Below, piece by piece: positions 48,592-56,054 of a DNA stretch of 64,000 bases. A model generated the notes under the pieces. That model did no database searches, was not told where the DNA came from, and saw nothing but the letters and a program-made list of their open reading frames with translations. The stretch comes from Oscillospiraceae bacterium (lineage in GTDB: Bacteria > Bacillota_A > Clostridia > Oscillospirales > Oscillospiraceae): contig JAFQHF010000140.1 of the NCBI GenBank assembly GCA_017398105.1, positions 1-64,000 of the forward strand. Reading direction: 5' to 3'. Every line of letters begins with the position of its first letter. The stretch's first letter is position 1. Position numbers and translations under genes: made by a program.

Positions 48592-48633
48592 CATATCTGC
48601 AACGGCAGAAATATAGAAAAGGAATGAGAAAAT

Positions 48634-49227
48634 ATGAAACAGATCGATACCATCATGTCGCAAATGACTGGCGCACCCGTTCTAAAGGAATTAGCCAATG
48701 CGCTTCGGAAATACTCTACAGAGTTTCCGGAAGAAGAGGAAAAATATCATGAGGCAGTTTCCATACTCAGAGATGCGCTTCCTGCAGACATGACGCCAAC
48801 ACTGGATGAATTTCTCGCAGCTGAAGAAGCCGACATTATCTCCCGGATCTTGTATGCAGGTTTTAGTGGTTTCCGGGCAAATGTAGAAAACTTCCACCAT
48901 CCATTCTCTTTGGACTTCACTCGCATGGACTTTTTTGATTGTGTAAAAGACCACATTATCGGGCATTTCCCAATCAATTATGAGTCTTCCAGAATCACTG
49001 ATGCATTTTACAAAGCACTTCCGAAACACTTGCAGGATACCTATCACGACGTAACAGGCTACTATATCCACATGGAATGTGCCGGTCCCAAACTGGCCCA
49101 CTGTGCCGGTTACCTCCTCGGTAATCAGCTTCTGCCCTGGGTTGAGCCTGGTTATCGTAAGGATTGGCATCAGACCATGATCTATGAACATCAGCTTGCA
49201 AAATACTTTGGAATTAAATCCTTATAA
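48634..49227 (+). CDS. Hypothetical protein under XRE-operator control
   Basis: 197 residues, soluble. MKQIDTIMSQMTGAPVLKEL, EKYHEAVSILRDALPADMTP and LDEFLAAEEADIISRILYAG form a helical N-terminus; then FHHPFSLDFTRMDFFDCVKD, HVTGYYIHMECAGPKLAHCA-like segments, ending MIYEHQLAKYFGIKSL. No family or active site is recognised. AAAGGAATG lies before the ATG at 48634. Downstream of two GAACTAGTTC dyads, it is probably switched by the 48159 repressor, so it is a candidate element function expressed on induction. Confidence 0.65.
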   Translation: MKQIDTIMSQMTGAPVLKELANALRKYSTEFPEEEEKYHEAVSILRDALPADMTPTLDEFLAAEEADIISRILYAGFSGFRANVENFHHPFSLDFTRMDFFDCVKDHIIGHFPINYESSRITDAFYKALPKHLQDTYHDVTGYYIHMECAGPKLAHCAGYLLGNQLLPWVEPGYRKDWHQTMIYEHQLAKYFGIKSL

Positions 49228-49233
49228 GCAAAA

Positions 49234-49278
49234 AATGCCCACCAGATACTACATTCCCAGTAGTACCCGGTGGGCATT
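49234..49278. terminator. Bidirectional terminator
   Basis: AATGCCCACC (49234-49243) with GGTGGGCATT (49269-49278), inner stem ACTAC/GTAGT. Separates the recombinase/control module from the prophage cargo genes. Confidence 0.75.
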
Positions 49279-49287
49279 ATACTTACT

Positions 49288-49806
49288 TTATTTTTCGTCA
49301 GAGCCGATTCTAAATAATCCTTCAGGCGACGATGGAGTTTGATCTTCTTCTGGAGCTTCATAATACAGCCTACCAATTATTGCTAACAAATAGTAGCAGG
49401 TAGAAATGGTGCTGCTCAAGTATGCAACAAGCAATCCAGCACTGAAAGAAAACCATGATATTGTCATGCTGTTTTTTTCTGCTTCAACTGTTGCACCCAG
49501 AAAAGTAAAAAAGACAATAACAATTAGGGCCAATATGAGAGTTTCGGTATATCTCCACCGCAATTCCTGCAGACCGCCCTTGTTTCTGATATCTTTCATA
49601 ATTGCACTGGAAGTCGCACCAACAAGAATCGTGACGGCGGCTAAAATGAAGCCCGAAATTGTGGTAGCAGACGTAATAATTGAGTTAAGGAGAAACTCAA
49701 ATCGTGTAAAAGACACAGCGGCAATTCCCAGATGTCTGATGATCCAGCACGTCAAAAGCCCAAGACCCAAAGGAATTGATACCGCAACAATCGGATACTT
49801 TTTCAT
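49288..49806 (-). CDS. Four-helix membrane protein of a prophage cargo pair
   Basis: 172 residues with about four membrane helices: IVAVSIPLGLGLLTCWIIRH, LLNSIITSATTISGFILAAV, TLILALIVIVFFTFLGATVE and FSFSAGLLVAYLSSTIST. The C-terminal tail is acidic and soluble. No family is recognised. AAGGGGG precedes the ATG at 49806. It starts 19 bases after the stop of the DUF6731-like gene, so the two are co-expressed. The size and topology recall KwaA of the Kiwa anti-phage system (a four-helix membrane protein paired with a cytosolic partner), but sequence similarity is not claimed. Confidence 0.75.
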   Translation of the reverse strand: MKKYPIVAVSIPLGLGLLTCWIIRHLGIAAVSFTRFEFLLNSIITSATTISGFILAAVTILVGATSSAIMKDIRNKGGLQELRWRYTETLILALIVIVFFTFLGATVEAEKNSMTISWFSFSAGLLVAYLSSTISTCYYLLAIIGRLYYEAPEEDQTPSSPEGLFRIGSDEK

Positions 49807-49825
49807 AGTTCCCCCTTTCCTGGGA

Positions 49826-50710
49826 TCAGATTAACCCCTGTTTTTCTTTATACTCGCCAAGGCATATTCTATACAATCTGTCATGCGTGATGGGATTATT
49901 TCTGGAGTACTCCACAGGCACCAGGAAATGGTCGCGGTCATCCAGAAGATTGATGGTTTCAAAAGCAACATCCTCATCTGCAGCAGTTGTTACCTTAAGG
50001 GTATTGGTTCCAGTAAAACCATATGCCTCACGAATCAGTTTTGTTGTTTCGAGTGGATTCAATCGGCCATGCTTCTGCTTTCCGAAGCCCAGTTCGATTT
50101 TCACGATTTTGCCCTGGTAGTTACCAAACTGATTCAGTATCTTTGCAAGAGGCTTGTCCTGGTCAGCGTCAGTGAGATGATCACGATCTGCCACAAGAAT
50201 AAACTTTCTGTACAGATTGGATTCTGCAATTCTGGTAATGCGTGATCCACTGATAATCGGTGCCATGACTACATGATTTCCCTCCGGCAAAAGTAGTTGA
50301 ATATACTGTTCAAGAGCCTTTATGGATGTGCCATAAATATTGCGCTGCATATAAAGGACACAGTGTTCTTTGTCATACAACAAAGTGGTAGATTCAGCGG
50401 GATACTGATTATCTTCCAATTTAATCAGTTCAAATGCGCCGTCATCATCAGCAATGCCGGGTAAAATTTTTTCTCGCAAATGCAAAAGCTGTATTTCCCA
50501 TACCTGGAGATCTTCATCGTATCTACAGACATGGAACATATGTGTATCACCGGAAACTTTTTTCTTTGATTCAGAAAATGGGTGTTTTGACACTTCCGTT
50601 AAAAGCGGATGTAAATCAAATACTTTATCGTGAGTCACACCATCCCTATCTACATAAGAATAGCGTGGCTTAAAATGATCAAACTGAATCTTTTTCTTTG
50701 AATTTGCCAC
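49826..50710 (-). CDS. DUF6731-like protein of a prophage cargo pair
   Basis: 294 residues from a GTG at 50710 after GGAGGGA. MANSKKKIQFDHFKPRYSYV starts a family I recall as DUF6731. Later blocks are FELIKLEDNQYPAESTTLLY, HCVLYMQRNIYGTSIKALEQ, YIQLLLPEGNHVVMAPIISG, KIVKIELGFGKQKHGRLNPL and VEYSRNNPITHDRLYRICLG. No membrane segment. Role unknown; the family occurs in accessory regions and prophages. It lies directly beyond the lysis genes, the classic site for prophage-encoded defence or conversion genes, with the membrane protein after it. Confidence 0.75.
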   Translation of the reverse strand: MANSKKKIQFDHFKPRYSYVDRDGVTHDKVFDLHPLLTEVSKHPFSESKKKVSGDTHMFHVCRYDEDLQVWEIQLLHLREKILPGIADDDGAFELIKLEDNQYPAESTTLLYDKEHCVLYMQRNIYGTSIKALEQYIQLLLPEGNHVVMAPIISGSRITRIAESNLYRKFILVADRDHLTDADQDKPLAKILNQFGNYQGKIVKIELGFGKQKHGRLNPLETTKLIREAYGFTGTNTLKVTTAADEDVAFETINLLDDRDHFLVPVEYSRNNPITHDRLYRICLGEYKEKQGLI

Positions 50711-50786
50711 AATTTATCCCTCCAGTATGCTGATTATAACATACTGGAGGAAAATAAAAAAGGTTGTTTCCATAAAATTTACATTA

Positions 50787-51752
50787 TTAGCCAGCTGGGA
50801 TCTTCAGTTCCATGCCGACATAAATGGTATTGGCGGTCAGTCCATTCAGGGTTTTGATTTCTCTGTAACGGCTGCCGTCTCCCAGGTATGCCTTGGCGAT
50901 TTCATACAGCGTATCACCCCTGACAACAGTGTGTACGCGGCCGGTTTCCTCCGGATCGGCGATAGGAGCCTTTTCTGCCACAGGGTAGATTGCAACACCA
51001 TCAACGGTGAAAACGCTGTAGCCGGGATTCTTATCCACACGCTTCTTAGCGTTGGAAAGGAAACGGTATGCACCGATCTGGCCCCGGTTACCGTCTGCCC
51101 AGTTGCGGCGGACACGGTAGTAGCCCTCCGTCAGCCGTTCGGGGTATTCTTTCTCAGGAACCGGTGCAGGGGTGGGTTTCACTGCGGGTGTGGTTTCCTG
51201 TTCCGAAGTTGTACCCAGAGCGGCAGTCACCCTGGATGCCAGATCGCCCAAGTGAGAGAACAGCCAGTCACCGGGACAGCTTTTGTTGGCGAACCATCTG
51301 TGGACGGTGATGAGCATCTCATCGGCGGCAGGTTCATAAGCCAGGGCGGTCGCCTTGTCAGCATACCACAGCAGCTTTGTCTTACCGTTTCTCCGGCAGA
51401 TGTCCGTGCAGAGTTCTACCAGTGCGGCGTACACCGCATCATACATGGCATAAGGATGCTTGGTATCAGAAGCGCACTCGATAGTGATCGCTCTCTGGTC
51501 ATTCTCCCGGTTGGAAGTACACCAGCTGCGGTCGGACTCCGGGCAGTACATACCCACTCGACCATCTTTATCGATGCCGTAGTTGGAGGATGCCTGCCGG
51601 GCCGGATCTGCGAACAACGCACCCAAGCTCTCCGCACTGCACTGGCCTACAACACAGTGCGGAGTGATACGGTCAATGGCATGATTCCGCTGACCGGATT
51701 GATTGGGGCTGAGTTTGGTGTAGACGACCAGAGGGCTGTTGGTGTAGGCCAT
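50787..51752 (-). CDS. N-acetylmuramoyl-L-alanine amidase endolysin with LysM domain
   Basis: 321 residues. An Amidase_2/PGRP fold cuts the bond between muramic acid and L-alanine in peptidoglycan: ITPHCVVGQ (zinc ligand His32), SSNYGIDKDGRVGMYCPESD, QRAITIECASD and SCPGDWLFSH (the terminal zinc/catalytic region). A Pro-rich linker (PAVKPTPAPVPEKEYPERL), an SPOR/SH3-like middle (YYRVRRNWADGNRGQIGAYR) and a C-terminal LysM (HTVVRGDTLYEIAKAYLGDG ... LKIPAG) bind the wall. It follows the holin gene by 2 bases. No signal peptide, so release needs the holin. Confidence 0.95.
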   Translation of the reverse strand: MAYTNSPLVVYTKLSPNQSGQRNHAIDRITPHCVVGQCSAESLGALFADPARQASSNYGIDKDGRVGMYCPESDRSWCTSNRENDQRAITIECASDTKHPYAMYDAVYAALVELCTDICRRNGKTKLLWYADKATALAYEPAADEMLITVHRWFANKSCPGDWLFSHLGDLASRVTAALGTTSEQETTPAVKPTPAPVPEKEYPERLTEGYYRVRRNWADGNRGQIGAYRFLSNAKKRVDKNPGYSVFTVDGVAIYPVAEKAPIADPEETGRVHTVVRGDTLYEIAKAYLGDGSRYREIKTLNGLTANTIYVGMELKIPAG

Positions 51753-51754
51753 AT

Positions 51755-52159
51755 TTACTCACCGTCGCTTTCGTTCAGCTGTGCCAGAACTTCCTTCAAC
51801 TTGTCGGGGATGGGCAGACCCAGATGGGTGGCATTTTCCAGCATGGACACACCTTCATTGGACAGGTAGAAGAAGATCACCGCCGTCCGCAGCACATGAC
51901 CTTCACCCAGGATATTCACATCCAAAATATTCCCAATGCCGACCATGCAGAAGATCAGTACCTTTCGGCAGATACCCCGGAAACCGACCGCGCTGGAGAG
52001 CGTATGGTCGTTGATAGCACACATGATGCCGGTGATGTAGTCAATGACTACAAAAACCACCAGGGCATACAAAAAACCGTCAAAGCCGCCCAGGAACCAG
52101 CCCAGGAAGCCGCCCAGAGCAGTAAATGCCATCTGGATCGCATACCAAATATTCTTCAT
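51755..52159 (-). CDS. Phage holin (toxin-secretion/phage-lysis holin family)
   Basis: 134 residues of the Bacteriophage_holin_4_1 type (PF05105). Membrane helices at about 12-46 (ALGGFLGWFLGGFDGFLYALVVFVVIDYITG), 65-85 and 90-105, with the family's motif VVIDYITGIMCA and the C-terminal soluble tail KLKEVLAQLNESDGE. It forms holes that release the amidase at the end of the lytic cycle. AAGGAGG lies before the ATG at 52159. Confidence 0.93.
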   Translation of the reverse strand: MKNIWYAIQMAFTALGGFLGWFLGGFDGFLYALVVFVVIDYITGIMCAINDHTLSSAVGFRGICRKVLIFCMVGIGNILDVNILGEGHVLRTAVIFFYLSNEGVSMLENATHLGLPIPDKLKEVLAQLNESDGE

Positions 52160-52180
52160 AGTGTTTTCCTCCTTGAGTAA

Positions 52181-53266
52181 TTAGCTGCAAAGATCCCAGT
52201 CAGTTCCGTTGCCCACATAGGGGGCATACAGATCCCAACTGGAACCGTTACCGATATAGATTTGATAGGCTTCGTTGCCAATGTAGACCAGTCCCTTTGC
52301 ACCCCAGATCGCATACAGCGTTACATTTCCGGAAGGCTTGTAACTGCCTGTACTGCCGGAGGTTGCCGAGGAACTCGTTGCCCAACCCATAAAGTCATAG
52401 CCGTCCCGTGTGGGGGTCGGTAGCGTCACCGAAGCTGTAGTTGTGCTGCTGGAATAAATGGCATACAGAGACAGCGCGGCGTTGGTGGTATACGATGCAC
52501 CGGAAGCATAGCTTGTACCCGTGCCACTGGAGTTGGTGTTCCATGTGCTGAAGGTATACGATGTCGTTCGCTTTGCCGTCAGTGATGCAGAAGAACAGGT
52601 ACCGCCATTGGCATTGAGCGTGACCGTGTAGTTGCCCGGAGAAGTCGATGCTTTGGTGGGCTTGGTAGAACTCAGCGTCAATGCTGTACCGTGTGTTTTG
52701 TACTGCGTACTGGGAGCGCCGGTACCGCCGTTGGCATTATAGGTGACCGCATAGGTTTTGACAGAGTAGGTCGCCACTGCGGATGGGCTGAGATTTCCTG
52801 CAGTGGTGTAATACATATCACTGTTGCTCTTGGTATACAAGAACAGATAATAATAGGTACCCTGACTGAAAGTGCCACTGAACTCAAAAGTAATGGTGCC
52901 GTAGGACGTAGAAGAGTAAGTCGAACTTACTTCACTGCCAATGGCATTATTCCGGAATGTGCTTGCCGTATCACTGCTACCACTGTCGGTATAAGTAGTT
53001 CTCAAGCTACCATACAGCGTACCGGCATTTGAGTTGGCCTTGTACACCTTAAAGGACACACTCAGTTTGCTGATACTGCCAATGCTGGTAGAACTGGGGG
53101 TCTTAACTCTGAGACAGATGGTGTACTTGTTATTACCACTGGGATTCGATGCGATGTACAGTGAAGCACCAGTGCTGGAGCCGATACTCGCAAAACCACT
53201 GCTCGGAAACCAGGTCGCTGTCTGACGGTTTCTCCATCCGTCAACCGTTGCATTCATCGTTGCCAT
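52181..53266 (-). CDS. Phage tail-associated protein with InlB B-repeat-like modules
   Basis: 361 residues, very rich in Ser, Thr, Gly and Tyr. The N-terminal 170 residues look like a carbohydrate-binding-type beta-sandwich (YTICLRVKTPSSTSIGSISK, SFKVYKANSNAGTLYGSLRT). Then come Listeria-Bacteroides/InlB B-like repeats: YAVTYNANGGTGAPSTQYK, YTVTLNANGGTCSSASL and RDGYDFMGWATSSS ... VTLYAIWGAKG. The end holds two short repeats (YIGNGSSWDLYAPYVGNG). It lies between the fibre and the holin, so it is probably a receptor-binding or host-glycan-binding tail tip. A surface-adhesin-type module in a phage protein is a notable transfer. Confidence 0.85.
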   Translation of the reverse strand: MATMNATVDGWRNRQTATWFPSSGFASIGSSTGASLYIASNPSGNNKYTICLRVKTPSSTSIGSISKLSVSFKVYKANSNAGTLYGSLRTTYTDSGSSDTASTFRNNAIGSEVSSTYSSTSYGTITFEFSGTFSQGTYYYLFLYTKSNSDMYYTTAGNLSPSAVATYSVKTYAVTYNANGGTGAPSTQYKTHGTALTLSSTKPTKASTSPGNYTVTLNANGGTCSSASLTAKRTTSYTFSTWNTNSSGTGTSYASGASYTTNAALSLYAIYSSSTTTASVTLPTPTRDGYDFMGWATSSSATSGSTGSYKPSGNVTLYAIWGAKGLVYIGNEAYQIYIGNGSSWDLYAPYVGNGTDWDLCS

Positions 53267-53269
53267 AGA

Positions 53270-54217
53270 TTACACCTTCTTGAAAAAGAGTCTGCCTGCG
53301 GTGGCGGTACTGGGAAGGCTTGTTCCATACTGATTGGAACTGAGGATGGTAGCACCGGCGGCCAGAAGGTTCTTCAGACCGGTAGCACCATCCGTAGCAC
53401 CGGTACCGCCCTTTGCGATGGTCACGGTAGCGCCCAGCTTTGCCATAGTGACAGAACTATCAGCCAGCTTCGCCGTGGTGACCGCTTTGTCAGCAATCTT
53501 GGCAGTCTCAACGGCAGAAGCACCCAGCTTTGCGGCAGTAACGGATGTGGCACCCAGCTTATCTGTAGTGACAGCACCGGAAGCCATAGCAGCAGTGCCG
53601 ACTGCGCCGTCAGCGATTTTGTCAGCAGTGACAGCATCATCTGCGATCTTATCTGTGGATACCGCTCCGGTTGCGATCTTGCCGTTGGTGACTGCGTTAC
53701 TGGCGATCTTTCCGGTGACTACACACCCGGAGCCAAGCATCTCACTCGTGATAATGGGAATACGGACAGCCGCAGATCCGGCAGAGGAATAAATGGATGC
53801 GATGCCGGAAGTACCCAGGGCCAGAACGCACAGTTCAAACTGGTAGGTCGTACCGGTGCTGTTGATGTCCTCCTGGTTGAGAGCAGAAAATCCAGTAGCC
53901 GTGTTGGCATACTGGATCTGGAAATCAGCCTGTTCAAATGTATCTGCCGTTGCTGCTTTGGTCAGATCAATGGTGATCAGGACACGGGCAAAGCCGGAGG
54001 TGGCACCGCTGACAATGACCGTGGTGTTGGCAGTCAGCTTCATTTCCCGTCCGCCGATCAGCAGATAGCCGGGTGTGATGACCAGAGAAGTGCCGCTGAA
54101 GGACAGTTCGCAGCCGGACATGATGCCGTCCACGATGACGCAGTGGAACAGATGACCATGATCCTTTGCGGTGACAGTCTGGTTATCGAAGTTGACGCCA
54201 TGAATACTGGAACTCAT
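53270..54217 (-). CDS. Phage tail fibre/baseplate protein with decapeptide repeats
   Basis: 315 residues from the ATG at 54217 (AAAGGAG seven bases upstream, ATGA overlap with the previous gene). The N-terminus SSSIHGVNFDNQTVTAKDHG is the attachment domain seen in Firmicute phage baseplate proteins. Residues about 185-280 carry about nine tandem 10-residue repeats of the form K-[IL]-x3-[AS]-V-x3 (KIASNAVTNG, KIATGAVSTD, KIADDAVTAD and so on), the typical beta-stalk of phage fibres. It ends in GLKNLLAAGATILSSNQYG and RLFFKKV. Confidence 0.9.
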   Translation of the reverse strand: MSSSIHGVNFDNQTVTAKDHGHLFHCVIVDGIMSGCELSFSGTSLVITPGYLLIGGREMKLTANTTVIVSGATSGFARVLITIDLTKAATADTFEQADFQIQYANTATGFSALNQEDINSTGTTYQFELCVLALGTSGIASIYSSAGSAAVRIPIITSEMLGSGCVVTGKIASNAVTNGKIATGAVSTDKIADDAVTADKIADGAVGTAAMASGAVTTDKLGATSVTAAKLGASAVETAKIADKAVTTAKLADSSVTMAKLGATVTIAKGGTGATDGATGLKNLLAAGATILSSNQYGTSLPSTATAGRLFFKKV

Positions 54218-55179
54218 ATATTCGCTCCTTTCAGCCGCTCCGTCAGCGTAGTCGCCAACTCGCCGCTTTTGTAGTAATAACGATGATCGGCAGAGGAAAT
54301 GCCGATGTAGGAAACATAGGAGGACATAAGACCTCCATCCAGGCGAAGCACTACTGTATCGTAGAGTTCGTAGGGCTTCGTACTCCGCCATTCAATTTTG
54401 TGAGAATTGGAGTTCTGGGAGAAGATGTCCTGCACCTTTTCTTCCAGATCCTCCGTCTCCTCCAGGGCCAGAACCTCCCACTTGCCCTCTGCCCGGAACA
54501 CCGGTTCCTCCTGGGTCACATCACCATCAGCGGACAGATAGAAGGTATGACCTTCCCCAAACTGGTAGGCTGTGACCTTTGCAATGGAGGATCGGTTGTA
54601 GGAACGGGAGATCAGCTGAGAAGTTCCGTCCTCAAACAGGACATTGTGGGAAGGTCGCTGCCGGGGTTGGATCAGGATGTTCAGCTTGTTCTGAGAGACA
54701 GAAAACAGCACCTGCACATCCCAGAGGCGGTTGACCTTCCGCATATAGGTTCTGAGGTTGAACAGGCCATCTGTCACCGTGGGACCCAGCCATGGTGTAT
54801 TGTCCAGGTTCGTGATCTCCAGATAAGGCATCTGGTAGGAAAGGTCACTGACATTCCGATAATGATCCGCAAGCTGCTGTGCCAGGAAAGAACCAATGGA
54901 ATCTCCATCCTCCCCAAACGGGAGAAGCCTGTCAAAGGCAGCGGCAATGTCCGTTACCGTGACCGTAGTCTGCATCTCATTGGGGGTGACCTGCTCTACA
55001 AGCCAGATGTGACCGTCCATGATGAGGAAGTCGCCCTCGCTGCCACGAGTGACGGTGGTATCGTAGAGGACGATGGTTCCCACATCATCGGAGATAGATG
55101 CCAGCGGCACATCATAGCTGACCACTTCCGCAGAAGTAACTGTTTTGAAATCTTTCCTTCGTTTGATAAATGCGACCAT
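54214..55179 (-). CDS. Phage tail-tip protein (Gp37/siphovirus ReqiPepy6-like or Tal N-terminal type)
   Basis: 321 residues from the ATG at 55179 (AGGAGCG upstream, 2 bases after the Dit gene). MVAFIKRRKDFKTVTSAEVV, MDGHIWLVEQVTPNEMQTTV, YLEITNLDNTPWLGPTVTDG and VQVLFSVSQNKLNILIQPRQ match the structural N-terminal part of tail-associated proteins without a peptidase. It likely plugs the tail tip below Dit. The C-terminus, SSYVSYIGISSADHRYYYKS, is the usual ending before the fibre gene. Confidence 0.82.
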   Translation of the reverse strand: MVAFIKRRKDFKTVTSAEVVSYDVPLASISDDVGTIVLYDTTVTRGSEGDFLIMDGHIWLVEQVTPNEMQTTVTVTDIAAAFDRLLPFGEDGDSIGSFLAQQLADHYRNVSDLSYQMPYLEITNLDNTPWLGPTVTDGLFNLRTYMRKVNRLWDVQVLFSVSQNKLNILIQPRQRPSHNVLFEDGTSQLISRSYNRSSIAKVTAYQFGEGHTFYLSADGDVTQEEPVFRAEGKWEVLALEETEDLEEKVQDIFSQNSNSHKIEWRSTKPYELYDTVVLRLDGGLMSSYVSYIGISSADHRYYYKSGELATTLTERLKGANI

Positions 55180-55181
55180 AG

Positions 55182-56054
55182 CTACACGCTCCTGTAGTAG
55201 TAATACACACGGACATTGGCGCGACCCAGGATGTCGCTGTCGGCGGACATGAGAAGTACGCAATCCTCATTCACCGGGATACGGGGAAACGGTTCATAGG
55301 CCAGATCCACGTTGTTCAGCGCATCGGTGGTATTTCCGTCTGCGTCCGTGATCTCCGCCCGGCATTTTCCGTAGAAGGTGGAAACCGTAAAGGTGTCATT
55401 ATCACCCAGGGTGGCGTTCAGAGCACAGATGCCGTAGGTGATGTTGGTGGAGCTCCCCACCAGGGAAATCTTGGGGTTGATGACCGCTCCCTTATAGGTC
55501 AGTTCAAAGGCAGCCGGGATATGTCCCCCGGCGGGAATGTCAGCAGCCATACTGCCAGCGCTGGAGGAAGAATAGATCAGATCCGAAGTATAGCTGAAGG
55601 GGTACTTCAGAACATAGCCGGACTCCGTGGACATGGACATATTGGTGGGAGCCGCCCGGTACCAGGGAGACAGGCAGGCAAAAGAAGCCGGAACAGTGAG
55701 CCACCGGGTCTCCGTCAGTTCCGTTTTAGTCAGGTAGCTGATATAGACATCCCGGTAAAACTCTGTAGTTCCATAGGGTTTGTAGATCAGATGCAAAGAA
55801 GCCGAGCCGCTGCACCAATCCACGAAAGAGCGGTAGTCGGCATAGGCGTTTTCGCCAATGAATACCAGGTCTCCGGTGATGGTGCTTTGCGGCTCGGAGT
55901 TTTTGGAGATCTCCCGGAAGAAGCCGTTATGGATATCCGCAAAATCAGAAGGCATGATCATGCCCAAACCTGCCGGATTAGACAGGAAGATGTCCTGCTC
56001 ACCATTGAGGGGCAATCTGCTACCGATCTCATTCTCAATGTAGAACTTTCTCAA
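55182..56054 (-). CDS. Distal tail (Dit-like) phage tail protein
   Basis: 290 residues. MRKFYIENEIGSRLPLNGEQ, DIFLSNPAGLGMIMPSDFAD, FVDWCSGSASLHLIYKPYGT and VYISYLTKTELTETRWLTVP match the phage tail protein family that forms the hexameric hub at the tail tip. A C-terminal galectin-like region follows (FELTYKGAVINPKISLVGSS). The start is a TTG at 56054 whose sequence TTGA overlaps the tape-measure stop, indicating translational coupling. Confidence 0.9.
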   Translation of the reverse strand: MRKFYIENEIGSRLPLNGEQDIFLSNPAGLGMIMPSDFADIHNGFFREISKNSEPQSTITGDLVFIGENAYADYRSFVDWCSGSASLHLIYKPYGTTEFYRDVYISYLTKTELTETRWLTVPASFACLSPWYRAAPTNMSMSTESGYVLKYPFSYTSDLIYSSSSAGSMAADIPAGGHIPAAFELTYKGAVINPKISLVGSSTNITYGICALNATLGDNDTFTVSTFYGKCRAEITDADGNTTDALNNVDLAYEPFPRIPVNEDCVLLMSADSDILGRANVRVYYYYRSV

